NCBI RefSeq assembly: GCF_001758465.1 | Contig: NZ_MJIC01000020.1 | Location: forward strand, 43,263-107,262 | Direction of reading: 5' to 3' | Length of the DNA: 64,000 nt | Source of the DNA: Marisediminitalea lipolytica | Lineage (GTDB): Bacteria > Pseudomonadota > Gammaproteobacteria > Enterobacterales > Alteromonadaceae | Shown: in pieces, positions 42,991 through 52,511 of the stretch | How the letters are laid out: each line of letters opens with the position of its first letter | How positions within the stretch are numbered: the first letter of the stretch is position 1 | Made by a program: the position numbers and the translations under genes | Notes under the pieces: generated by a model | Databases searched by the model: none | What the model saw: the letters and a program-made list of their open reading frames with translations, nothing else | Told to the model about the DNA's origin: nothing

Positions 42991-44262
42991 ATGAGCCACG
43001 CTTCACAAAAAATTGGCCGTTGGCACGGCGCAGGTTTGCTAACCACCACCTTGCTCGGCACCAGTGTATTTATATTGCCGCAAATGACGACAGCTCTCGC
43101 TGGCAGTTATGCCATGCTGAGCTGGGCACTGCTTCTGATTGCTATTCTTCCTGTGGCCATGGTCTTTGCCAAACTGTCTTCACTTTATCCTCATGCAGGC
43201 GGACCGGCGTTTTTCGTTGAAAAAGCTTTTGGCGTAACGGCCGGGCGCACTATTGGGGTCTTGTTTCTGTTTGTTGTGCCCATCGGGGCTCCCGCCGCAA
43301 TTATTATGACCTACTGGTTTATTGAAACCTTGTTTCAGTTAAGTCCTGAATGGGGTCTACCAGTGCAACTGGCGATTGTCGGCCTTGTGCTGGCGCTTAA
43401 CTATCGGGGGATACAGCTTTCTGCCAGCTTACAGTTAGGCTTAACGTTAATCATTACTCTGGTGGTAATGGCATTACTGATAGGCGGTGGCTTTATCCAG
43501 CCAACCGGAGTTCAGGCACATTCGCCACCAGTGCCATTTAATCTGAATGCAGTATTAGGCGCTATGGGACTGGCGTTCTGGAGCTTTCTGGGGATCGAAG
43601 CCCTGTCGCATCTGGCCGGGGATTTTCGGGATCCTAAGCGGGATCTGGTGCCAGCAATTATGATGGGTACTTTACTGGTAGGCGCGATTTATCTTGGTTG
43701 TACCTATTTACTGGTAGATGTGGATACCACCAGTACGCTGGCCATGGTTGAAGTATTTGACCGCATTGCCGGGGGCTATGGAGCCTATGTCATTGGATTG
43801 TTGGGTATTGCCGGCGGTCTGGCAACGGTAAATGTTTATACTGCCAGTCTGGCCCGGTTAAGCTGGAGCTTGAGCCAGGACGGCGTATTGCCTGCGTATT
43901 TTATTAAGCTTAACCAGTTTGGTGTGCCACTGCGAGCGCTGCAGGTTATACAGGCCATCATGGCTGTAACCCTGGTTATCACCCACTATTCAGCCCATGA
44001 TCTGGAAGATTTAATTGGCTGGGTGAATGGCGTTTTTGTGCTGATTTACCTGGCCAGTATGCTCGCCGCACTAAAATTGTTATCTACGGGCCACCGGCCG
44101 CTGGTATACGTAAGCTGCCTGTTATGCGGAATTATCGGCGTAGGTCTGGGTACCAAAATGCTTTACGCACTGGCACTGTTTGCGCTGTTCGCACCTTTTT
44201 TATGGTACCAGCAGCGCCATCTTAAGTTAAAACGATCTGCCGATACCCATACCAACGGTTAG
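42991..44262 (+). CDS. YjeH-like amino-acid (methionine/branched-chain) exporter, APC superfamily
   Basis: A 423-residue permease with about 12 helices. Near the N-terminus GAGLLTTTLLGTSVFILPQ matches the first helix of YjeH, and the later FWSFLGIEALSHLAGDFRDP (about 205) is the family's signature helix-6 segment. E. coli YjeH exports L-methionine and neutral amino acids. The ATG at 42991 is chosen because the protein then aligns with the family; the frame is open further upstream across the promoter. Its stop overlaps the stop of the convergent LysR gene by 4 bp. Confidence 0.88.
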   Translation: MSHASQKIGRWHGAGLLTTTLLGTSVFILPQMTTALAGSYAMLSWALLLIAILPVAMVFAKLSSLYPHAGGPAFFVEKAFGVTAGRTIGVLFLFVVPIGAPAAIIMTYWFIETLFQLSPEWGLPVQLAIVGLVLALNYRGIQLSASLQLGLTLIITLVVMALLIGGGFIQPTGVQAHSPPVPFNLNAVLGAMGLAFWSFLGIEALSHLAGDFRDPKRDLVPAIMMGTLLVGAIYLGCTYLLVDVDTTSTLAMVEVFDRIAGGYGAYVIGLLGIAGGLATVNVYTASLARLSWSLSQDGVLPAYFIKLNQFGVPLRALQVIQAIMAVTLVITHYSAHDLEDLIGWVNGVFVLIYLASMLAALKLLSTGHRPLVYVSCLLCGIIGVGLGTKMLYALALFALFAPFLWYQQRHLKLKRSADTHTNG

Positions 44263-45275
44263 CTGATAGCGACCTGCTGAAGATAAGCCGCGTTAAGATC
44301 AGCTCCGGATTCAGCCTTAGCGGCTTTGCTTAGAAGCTCGCCGCGCCAGTGGCCGGCTTCCTGTTCAGCGGCGCTGACCTCCTGAATGATGCTGATCATT
44401 TTCACTATCGCATCCGTCAGGGCAAAGTTACTGTTAGTCGCGGCTATTACCTGCCTTTTCATTTCTGGCTGAGTTATTTTTAGTGATTTTATCACTTTGC
44501 TTTCTTCCAGATGATACATGGCAGAGGACGGCAAAATCATCAGCCCTTCCCCCTGCAAAACCTGACGTAAGCCGGTCATCAACTGACCCGAATAGGCTTT
44601 GTCGTGTTTAAGCGCCACGCCGGTATCCTGCTCGTATTTTTCGATTAACCGGCCCAGCGCATCTTTTGGTCCTGGCGTAAGCAGCTCAAACTGACTCAGC
44701 TCCCAAAAGCAAATGGTCTCCCGGTTTTGTAGCAACTGATAATAAGCCGAGGCCTGATTTACCCCTACAACCAGATACATAAACTCTTCAATCAGCGGAT
44801 ACACCGACATGAAACGCGGTTCGAGCTCTTGTTCGTAAGTCAGCGCAATATCTATCTGATTGCTTTGTAGCCATTCTTTCACAGCATAAGACGGCCCGGT
44901 GCTGATCTCTAACTTGAGATGAGGGTACGCCTGGTTGACCATGGCAATAAGTGACATAGACAACACGTTGCCAATCGATGGCAGCATTCCAACCCTCACG
45001 ACACCTTGCTGATTTGCCGCCATCTGCTGCAATTCCAGTTTGGCTTTATTGATATCGTCGATAAGCTTTTTCGCGTGCTTTTCAAATACCTCACCAGCTG
45101 CTGTCAGACTCACTCCTTTAAAGCTTCGCTCAAACAGGGCACTGCCCATTTCTCGTTCGAGGTTAGCTAATTGCTGACTAATCGCAGGTTGTGCGATATC
45201 CAATTCCCTAGCTGCAGCAGCAATACTTCCTTTTTGTGCAGTAACAAGAAAATACTGTAGCTGTTTTGAATTCAT
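44259..45275 (-). CDS. LysR-family regulator, Nac/Cbl-like
   Basis: A 338-residue LysR protein with helix-turn-helix MNSKQLQYFLVTAQKGSIAA, ARELDIAQPAISQQLANLER and EMGSALFERSFKGVSLTAAG. The wording (QLQYFLVTAQKGSIAAAA, AQPAISQQ) is that of the Nac/Cbl subgroup that controls nitrogen-source or sulfonate genes. It is longer than usual by about 30 C-terminal residues (AESGADLNAAYLQQ). It is divergent from the tandem TonB-dependent receptors and is a reasonable candidate for their regulator. Confidence 0.88.
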   Translation of the reverse strand: MNSKQLQYFLVTAQKGSIAAAARELDIAQPAISQQLANLEREMGSALFERSFKGVSLTAAGEVFEKHAKKLIDDINKAKLELQQMAANQQGVVRVGMLPSIGNVLSMSLIAMVNQAYPHLKLEISTGPSYAVKEWLQSNQIDIALTYEQELEPRFMSVYPLIEEFMYLVVGVNQASAYYQLLQNRETICFWELSQFELLTPGPKDALGRLIEKYEQDTGVALKHDKAYSGQLMTGLRQVLQGEGLMILPSSAMYHLEESKVIKSLKITQPEMKRQVIAATNSNFALTDAIVKMISIIQEVSAAEQEAGHWRGELLSKAAKAESGADLNAAYLQQVAIS

Positions 45276-45741
45276 GTACTCACTGCTCTTTGCTAAATGG
45301 TAAAACGCTAAAAATCATGAGCTTGTAACAAACTTTTCGAAAATTAACGCATTCGATATTTCTATTTTAATTTCAGCAAGTTACATGCCACCAACTGGTC
45401 AGGTTTTTGACTGAAATGTTAAAATTTTGTACCAAAAGCATTTATTATAAAATATTTTATTCCATATGCAGCATATCAAGTACATGTTTTATATACACTT
45501 TATAGTGACCTCAATGTTTTTCTTATAACCCTCAACATTCTTTTTTCTTCCGAACCAGCCCGGTCTTTTTTTAGTCTCTGTACTGTCGTCAGTGCTGACT
45601 GACGGTCTCATTAAGTCCAAATAATGTTTAAATTTGGTGCTTTGGCGAACCATTTTGGGGCGAATTAAGCCAGATCCGTGATTTCACGGCTATCGCGATT
45701 GCACCTAAAAAGATCATAGTAATATGACAATTAGGGAACAC
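45276..45741. promoter_or_regulatory. 466-bp leader region of the first tandem receptor (repeat copy A begins here)
   Basis: No gene is visible. From about 45443 the sequence is homologous to the leader of the second receptor. Conserved islands include TTATAAAATATTTTATTCC, CCCTCAACATTCTTTTTTCT and a block around AAGTCCAAATAATGTTTAAA, likely promoter/operator elements retained in both. From 45675 the two copies are identical. Confidence 0.5.
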
Positions 45742-45890
45742 ATGATGAAACTCAAAAAATTAAATGCAGCGATTCTGGCCGGTCTTGCCGGTTATTCGCT
45801 TTCAATGACTGTTGCAACCACTGCTTTTGCAGAAGAAGCAGCGGAAGAAGATGTTGAGAAAATCGCCGTTGTGGGTGCCCGTGGTGCGCC
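45675..45890 (+). repeat. 216-bp perfect direct repeat, copy A
   Basis: Identical base for base to 48869-49084. It covers the end of the untranslated leader, ribosome site, signal peptide and TonB-box region of the receptor gene. Flanks on either side are clearly diverged, which points to gene conversion. Confidence 0.95.
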
Positions 45891-48357
45891 GCGCTCTGTA
45901 ACCAGCTCGCCGGTTCCTGTTGATGTTTTGAGTGCTGAAGATCTGCAAACGGTTGCCTCTTCTGATATGAACGACATTATGATGACCCTGGTCCCATCAT
46001 ACACCCTGAGCCGTCAACCTATTTCAGATGGTGGCACATTTATTCGCCCGGCCTCACTACGTGGTCTTCCTACAGATAAAACGCTGGTTCTGGTAAACGG
46101 TAAGCGTCGCCACCGTGCAGCGTTGGTGTCAATTGGAGGCTCTGGAACTCAAGGGCCTGATTTGGCAACGATTCCAGCTTCGGCGATTGGCAGTGTAGAA
46201 GTACTGCGTGACGGCGCAGCGGCACAATACGGCTCTGACGCCATTGCCGGTGTTATCAACTTTCAGTTAAAAAACAATGCCGAAGGCGGCACATTTTCTG
46301 CTGAATGGGGTCAATACTACGAGGGGGACGGTGAATCTATCACCCTGACCGGTAACAAAGGTTTCGCTTTAGGTGATGACGGTTTCTTAAGTATTTCTGC
46401 AGAATATGTTGATACCGACGCCACCAGCCGCGGCGTGCAGTACTGTAACAGCAGCTTTTGTGTTGACCCTACACTTGAAGGTTTCAACGCCGCAGCAGAT
46501 TACGCACAATATGTGACCCCGGAGTTTGTAGATGCGGCCAAAGAAATGGGTCGCACGGCTCAAGGCGGAGATGTAGTGCAGCCATGGGGCCAGCCTAATT
46601 ACGAAGCCGCGCGCATTTTCTTCAACGCCGGCTACACATTAAGTGGTGACATGGAGTTGTACGCCTACGGTAACTACTCAGAGAGTGAAGGCGACGGTGC
46701 ATTTAACTATCGCTATCCGTATAACAGCGTTCTTCAGCCTGTTCGCCTGGCAGACGGTGCTGTTTGGGATCCTAATGAAGAGTTATTTCCCGGTGGTTTT
46801 ACGCCGCGCTTTGGGGGTGAAATAACAGATTACTCCCTGGTTGGCGGTTTAAAAGGCATGGTTGGTGACTTAGGTTATGATTTCTCTGGCCGCTACGGTT
46901 ACGATGAAATTTCATATAGTCTGTGGAGCACCTTCAACCCGGTTATGATGAACGAGTCGCCCACGTCATTTAAACCTGGCGACCTTATCAACGAAGAAAC
47001 TCAGTTCCAGGCCGACTTTACCTATGACTTTGCCGAGTATGTTTTCGCATTCGGTTTAAGCTACATGGAAGAATCTTACGAAATCACTACTGGTGATCCG
47101 GACTCTTATTCACAAGGCACCTACTACCAGGCTGATCCGTGGGGCTTTTGTGATGGAACAGCTTCTGCTGATGCACTGGCGTCTGCTTTAGCCAATGGCC
47201 TTGACTGTGGCGATCCGGACGATCCGGTCTACACCAGCGGTTTAGGTGTAGGTTCTAACGGTTTCCCGGGTTATTCACCTGCCTTTTCGGACAAATATGA
47301 GCGTGATTCGCATGCTGTTTATGCGGATATTTCTGGTGACATTACTGATCAGTTGTTTGCTCAGGCAGCTGTGCGTTATGAAAAATACTCAGATTTTGAT
47401 GCCGAAACCGTCTACAAAGTTGCTGGTTTCTATCAGTTAACTGAAGAAGTGGGATTACGAGCCTCCTTCGGCACTGGCTTCCGTGCACCAACACCTGGTC
47501 AGCAAGGTACGACTAACGTATCTACCCGCTTCCCGTTTGCAGATCCAGTAAACGTGGGCTTATTCCCGGCCAATGGTCCAATTGCTCAGGCCCTGGGTGC
47601 TGATATGCTTAAGCCTGAAACATCAACCAACTATACCTTGGGTCTTACTGCCAACTACGGTGATCTGACGCTAACTGTAGATTACTACAATATCGCTATT
47701 GAAGATCGGTTCTACGCTATCTCTACGCTGTTTGCCGATCAAACCGCAGACACTGATACCGAAGAGTACGCAAACTACCTGAGTCTGGTCGATGCGATTG
47801 GTGAAACTCAAGCTGCTGCTATCGGTGGTGCCAATTACTTCCAGAATGCTTTCGACAGTGTGACCGAAGGTGTGGATGTTGTTGCCACATATGGTATCCA
47901 GTCTGGTATGGGTGACACCACTCTAACGTTATCAATGAACTACAATAAGTCTGAGTTTGATTCTGACCCAGGTGATTACTTTAACCGTGAAGCGCAATAT
48001 GATTTCGAAAACGCCGAGCCAAACCTGCGCGGTGTATTCTCGGTTAAACACGCTTTCGAAGACCTTACTGTGACGGGTCGTTTAAGTTATTACGGCGAAT
48101 ATACTAACTCAAATGACGTGGGTTCCGATGAGCCGCTGCGCTTACAAACTTTCGGAACCGAGTATATGTTTGACCTTGAGGCGTCTTATTTCCTGAGCGA
48201 AAGCATCACTCTGCAAGCCGGGGTAAGAAACCTGTTTGATAACTATCCTGATAAAGAGACCATTGGCGATGCTCGCAATGGTGCCGTGTACCTGACCAGC
48301 TCGCTGGTTGACTGGCAGGGTGGTTACTATTACGCGAAGTTTAACTTCACCTTTTAA
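45742..48357 (+). CDS. TonB-dependent receptor (tandem copy A, intact)
   Basis: An 871-residue outer-membrane receptor. Signal peptide MMKLKKLNAAILAGLAGYSL ending near AFAEE, TonB-box-like EKIAVVGARG, then the plug with PVPVDVLSAEDL, RPASLRGLPTDKTLVLVNGK and VEVLRDGAAAQYGSDAIAGV, and a long barrel ending YYYAKFNFTF. The start at 45742 has TTAGGG at good spacing; the frame opens six codons earlier with no ribosome site. This plug type (PSYTLSRQPISDG, LVNGKRRHR) is common in Alteromonadales receptors for organic substrates. A paralog lies directly downstream and a Tat aminotransferase and TauE-like permease follow. Confidence 0.93.
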   Translation: MMKLKKLNAAILAGLAGYSLSMTVATTAFAEEAAEEDVEKIAVVGARGAPRSVTSSPVPVDVLSAEDLQTVASSDMNDIMMTLVPSYTLSRQPISDGGTFIRPASLRGLPTDKTLVLVNGKRRHRAALVSIGGSGTQGPDLATIPASAIGSVEVLRDGAAAQYGSDAIAGVINFQLKNNAEGGTFSAEWGQYYEGDGESITLTGNKGFALGDDGFLSISAEYVDTDATSRGVQYCNSSFCVDPTLEGFNAAADYAQYVTPEFVDAAKEMGRTAQGGDVVQPWGQPNYEAARIFFNAGYTLSGDMELYAYGNYSESEGDGAFNYRYPYNSVLQPVRLADGAVWDPNEELFPGGFTPRFGGEITDYSLVGGLKGMVGDLGYDFSGRYGYDEISYSLWSTFNPVMMNESPTSFKPGDLINEETQFQADFTYDFAEYVFAFGLSYMEESYEITTGDPDSYSQGTYYQADPWGFCDGTASADALASALANGLDCGDPDDPVYTSGLGVGSNGFPGYSPAFSDKYERDSHAVYADISGDITDQLFAQAAVRYEKYSDFDAETVYKVAGFYQLTEEVGLRASFGTGFRAPTPGQQGTTNVSTRFPFADPVNVGLFPANGPIAQALGADMLKPETSTNYTLGLTANYGDLTLTVDYYNIAIEDRFYAISTLFADQTADTDTEEYANYLSLVDAIGETQAAAIGGANYFQNAFDSVTEGVDVVATYGIQSGMGDTTLTLSMNYNKSEFDSDPGDYFNREAQYDFENAEPNLRGVFSVKHAFEDLTVTGRLSYYGEYTNSNDVGSDEPLRLQTFGTEYMFDLEASYFLSESITLQAGVRNLFDNYPDKETIGDARNGAVYLTSSLVDWQGGYYYAKFNFTF

Positions 48358-48935
48358 TAAGCTGACAGCAACTTAGCTTATTGCAGATAACGACCAGCCT
48401 GTTGGCTGGTCGTTTCTTTAAAATTCGATGGCCTGTCCACGTGATAAGTACGATCCCGCCATTACAAACAGCACCCGCAACATTATACTTTAGTATAACT
48501 TAAGGATTGATTAAGCAAACAATAACAAACATTTAATTTCTCGACGAATTCATTTTTATCAACATTTTCATAAACTTAAACAAATACAAATGCTTTACTC
48601 CGCCCCTGCAACGTTAATTTATTGTTACATTTCATTTGTTATAAAATATTTTATTCCGAAAAGACGTAGCTAAACCACTGTTATTAATAGACTTTAATTG
48701 AGGCTCAATATTTTTGCTATAGCCCTCAACATTCTTTTTTCTTCCGAATATACACGCTCTTTTTTTAGTCTCTGCTATGTCGTTAGCCAAGTCTGACGCA
48801 CTCATTAAGTCCAAATAATGTTTAAATTTGGTGCATTTGCGAACCAATTTGGGGCGAGATAAGCCAGCTCCGTGATTTCACGGCTATCGCGATTGCACCT
48901 AAAAAGATCATAGTAATATGACAATTAGGGAACAC
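48358..48935. other. 578-bp gap between tandem receptors (terminator plus leader of copy B)
   Basis: The first part holds the terminator of copy A. From about 48637 it is the duplicated leader described for copy A, including the shared AAGTCCAAATAATGTTTAAA block near 48809. No coding sequence is supported. Confidence 0.6.
48390..48418 (+). terminator. Rho-independent terminator of receptor copy A
   Basis: ACGACCAGCC, loop TGTT, GGCTGGTCGT then TTCTTT. The stem is shared with the hairpin after receptor copy B. Confidence 0.85.
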
Positions 48936-49084
48936 ATGATGAAACTCAAAAAATTAAATGCAGCGATTCTGGCCGGTCTTGCCGGTTATTCGCTTTCAAT
49001 GACTGTTGCAACCACTGCTTTTGCAGAAGAAGCAGCGGAAGAAGATGTTGAGAAAATCGCCGTTGTGGGTGCCCGTGGTGCGCC
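48869..49084 (+). repeat. 216-bp perfect direct repeat, copy B
   Basis: Exact copy of 45675-45890, offset 3194 bp. It ends just after the codons for VVGARGA; beyond that the paralogs differ at many synonymous and non-synonymous sites. Confidence 0.95.
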
Positions 49085-51486
49085 TCGCTCTGTGACAAGC
49101 TCACCAGTTCCGGTTGACGTATTAACTGCCGACGATATTAACGGCGTTGCGTCATCAGACATGAACGACATTATGATGACACTGGTTCCATCATATACTC
49201 TTACCCGTCAGCCAATTTCTGACGGTGGTACAAATCGGCGGTGCCGGTACTCAGGGCCCTGACCTGGCAACTATCCCATCAGCTGCTCTGGGCAGCGTAG
49301 AAGTACTGCGCGACGGTGCAGCAGCACAATACGGTTCGGATGCTATCGCCGGTGTAATCAACTTCCAGCTTAAAAACAATGCTGAGGGCGGTTCATTATC
49401 ATTGGATGTCGGTCAGTACTTCGAAGGCGACGGTGAACAATACACTATCAGTGGTAACAAAGGTTTCTCACTGGGTGACGACGGTTTCCTGAGCATTTCT
49501 GCAGAGGTAACCGAGTCTGATGCTACGTTACGTGGCGAAGAGTACTGTACTGGTAGCGCTTGTGTAGACGCAAATGACGAGCGTTTCTTAACAGGCTCAC
49601 GATTTGATACTAGCGTAGCCGGATACGACGAGGCTTCTTTCATCGCGGGCTTATCTGATGCCAACATTGGTTTTGGTGACGTAGTACAGCCATGGGGCCA
49701 ACCAAACTACTCGAGTGCTAAAGTATTCTTAAACGCTGGTATGGCACTTACCTCTGACATGGAGCTGTACACTTTTGCCAACTATTCAGAAAGTGAAGGT
49801 GATGGCGGATTTTTCTATCGCTATCCTGGCAATGGCACCATAGAAAACCTGCGTGAAATCGACGGTAGCTTATACAGCCCGCTGATGAAATTTCCAGGCG
49901 GTTTTACCCCTCGTTTCTTTGGTGATATTACCGATTACTCCTTTGCAGCCGGTATCAAGGGCATGGCCGGTGATTTAGGTTATGACTTAAGCGGTCGTTA
50001 TGGTTATAACGAAATCTCTTACACCCTGAAAAACACTGTCAACCCGTCACTGGGTAGCGCTTCACCAACCAGCTTTAAGCCTGGTGACCTGAGCAACGAC
50101 GAATTACAGTTCCAGGCTGACTTTACCTACGACTTAGCCGAATACGTATTTGCATTTGGTTTAAGCTACATGGAAGAGTCTTACGAAATAAGCGGCGGAG
50201 AACCGTCTTCTTATGAGGCAGGCCCGCACTCACTTTCGGATCCCTACGGCTTATGTTCTCGCGTAGACAACGGTTTCGGTATGGCCACAGACGAGCAAGT
50301 TGCTACAGCGGTAGCAAATGGTCTTGACTGTAGCGACGATAGCGATCCTGTGTATAACGTAGTTGGTGTTGGTTCTAACGGCTTTCCAGGCTACTCTCCG
50401 CAGTCAACTGGTACCTATGAGCGAGATTCTTATGCCATCTACGGTGACATCTCTGGCGACCTGACCGATCAATTATTTGTACAGGCGGCGGTTCGCTATG
50501 AAGACTACTCAGATATGGGTTCTGAAACCGTATATAAAATTGCCGGTATCTACCAGCTAACCGAAGAACTGGCTATTCGCTCTTCATACGGTACAGGTTT
50601 CCGTGCACCAACACCTGGTCAACAAGGTACAACGAACATTTCAACTCGTTTACCTAATGGTTTTCCGGTTGCAACGGGTCTGTTCCCTGCCGGTGGCCCG
50701 GTTGCACAAGCTCTGGGAGCTATTGAGCTTGTACCAGAAACATCAACTAACTTTACCTTTGGTTTAACCGCTGAATTAGACAGCCTGACTCTGACTATTG
50801 ACTACTACCACATCCTGCTTGAAGACAGATTTAATGCTGTGTCAGTGCTGGATGTATCGTCAGATCCAGCTGCTGGTCCCGATTACGATCGTTATCTGGC
50901 CTTAGTTGGTGCAGGTGTTGAAGGTGCAGAATCAATCGGTGGCGTAAACTACTTCCAAAACCTGTTTGATACAGTGACAGAAGGTGTTGATGTTGTAGCA
51001 ACTTACAACATGGAGTCTGAACTAGGTGATACTGTGTTCACACTTTCAATGAACTACGGTACCCAGGAGTTTGACTCTGACCCAGGTAGACTCGTTAATG
51101 GTGACCCTGTATTTAACGCAGAAGCTCAGTATGATTTTGAAAACGGCTTACCTTCAGTTCGAGGCGTATTCTCCATCAAACATACCATGGACGACTTAAG
51201 CGTTACTGCTCGTATGAACTATTACGGAAGTTACGAGAACTCTGATGGTGGTGGCACAGTTAGTTCTATCCAGGAATTTGATCCTGAATACATGTTCGAC
51301 CTGGAAGCGACTTATTTCATTAATGAAACGCTGTCAGTTTCTGCAGGTGCACGTAACCTGTTCGACAACTACCCTGACGCGAGTACCCTTCCTGGTGATA
51401 GCTGCTGTGGTCGTATCTACCGCTCAGATTCAATCGTAGACTGGCAAGGTGGTTACTACTACATGAAGCTTAACGCGAGCTTCTAA
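48936..51486 (+). pseudogene. TonB-dependent receptor (tandem copy B), frameshifted by a deletion in the plug
   Basis: The gene has the same start and signal peptide as copy A. Around 49226-49235 the frame breaks: codons for QPISDGGT are followed directly by sequence that belongs 30 codons later in copy A (QIGGAGTQGPDLATIPSAAL). Compared with copy A 92 bp are missing, which shifts the frame; the upstream frame stops at 49262 and the rest runs open to 51486 (753 codons from a GTG at 49225). The lost part includes RPASLRGLP...LVNGKRRHR of the plug. The downstream part keeps a full, well-conserved barrel ending YYYMKLNASF, so the damage looks recent. Without a signal peptide the downstream product could not reach the outer membrane. 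Confidence 0.88.
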
Positions 51487-51519
51487 GTAGCGGCTCATCC
51501 CTACTTTTAAACCGAATAT

Positions 51520-51547
51520 CGACCAGCCGCCAGGCTGGTCGACTTTA
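51520..51547 (+). terminator. Rho-independent terminator of receptor copy B
   Basis: CGACCAGCC, loop GCCA, GGCTGGTCG then ACTTTAT. Same stem as after copy A with a different loop. Confidence 0.75.
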
Positions 51548-51658
51548 TCAGGTCACTCATCGCTATCAACGCGACAAACCGCCCAATAAGTTATACTTTT
51601 TACTGTATAAAAATTACAAAAATCCAAATAATTATTTAACAAGTGGAGCACTGTTGTT

Positions 51659-52480
51659 ATGGAGATTGAACTCGTCTGGTTCGTCCTCACTTTGTGCGTT
51701 GCGGGCGCGGTCGCAGGCATTACTTCTGGCCTTTTTGGCAATGGAGGAGGTTTTGTTGTTGTCCCAGCCCTGCTCGCGGTATTTCCTTTCTTTACCCCTA
51801 ATTCTGAAGAATTAGTCAAAGTCGCTATTGGCACCTCACTGGCGTCTATTGTGATTTCCAGCGCGCGTTCTGTGCTGGCCCACAAAAAGCGTGGGGCAGT
51901 AGATTTTGACATGCTTAAATCCTGGTCGGTCTGGATCATCCTGGGTGTGCTTGGCGGTGTTGCCATTGCAAACCACACCAGTAGTACCGGATTAACCATG
52001 GTGTTTGCCGGCGGCGTATTGCTCTATTCAGTATACTTCTTATTCCCTGAATTTGTAGTTCGTCCAGGCATGACTTTTTCAATGCCACAAGGCATCGGTA
52101 AAAGCGTTCTGGCTTTTGTAATTGGCGGTTTTTCAGCATTACTGGGCATAGGCGGTGGTACACCAACGGTGATTACCATGGTCATGTGTCGCCGCACTAT
52201 CCAGCAAGCAGTAGCAACCGCAGCCGGAGTTGGCTTCCTGATTGGATTGCCTGGCGCTATTGGTTTCTTGTTTATGGAAAACACTAACCCTCAGGGCATG
52301 CCGGTTGGTACTGTTGGTTACATTAATTTACCCGCTCTGCTAGCAATCAGTGTAGGGTCAATTCTGACCGCACCGATTGGTGCATCAATGGCACACAGCT
52401 TTAGTGAAAAAATGCTCAAACGCCTGTTTGGTATCTACCTGGTGATCGTATCTGTCGCCATGTTTGCCAAAGCGCTATAG
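51659..52480 (+). CDS. TauE/SafE-family permease
   Basis: A 273-residue membrane protein with about 8 helices in two repeats. Repeat signatures: AGAVAGITSGLFGNGGGFVV near residue 16 and GGFSALLGIGGGTPTVITM near 160, both the glycine-rich G-x-G-G-G segments of the family, and TAPIGASMAHSFSEKMLKRL near the end. Members move sulfite, sulfoacetate or other sulfur and organic acids. It is 31 bp upstream of the aminotransferase gene with no terminator between, so they are likely co-transcribed. Substrate not determinable. Confidence 0.9.
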   Translation: MEIELVWFVLTLCVAGAVAGITSGLFGNGGGFVVVPALLAVFPFFTPNSEELVKVAIGTSLASIVISSARSVLAHKKRGAVDFDMLKSWSVWIILGVLGGVAIANHTSSTGLTMVFAGGVLLYSVYFLFPEFVVRPGMTFSMPQGIGKSVLAFVIGGFSALLGIGGGTPTVITMVMCRRTIQQAVATAAGVGFLIGLPGAIGFLFMENTNPQGMPVGTVGYINLPALLAISVGSILTAPIGASMAHSFSEKMLKRLFGIYLVIVSVAMFAKAL

Positions 52481-52511
52481 CACTCACACATTAAAATAAG
52501 AGGAACAGTCA

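Noticed and set aside
48632..48847. 71-codon minus-strand frame between the tandem receptors
   Set aside because: Falls in the duplicated leader; the homologous leader of copy A does not keep the frame.
49225..51486. Independent gene starting at the internal GTG of receptor copy B
   Set aside because: The product would lack signal peptide and the first part of the plug; comparison with copy A shows it is the tail of a deletion-broken receptor.
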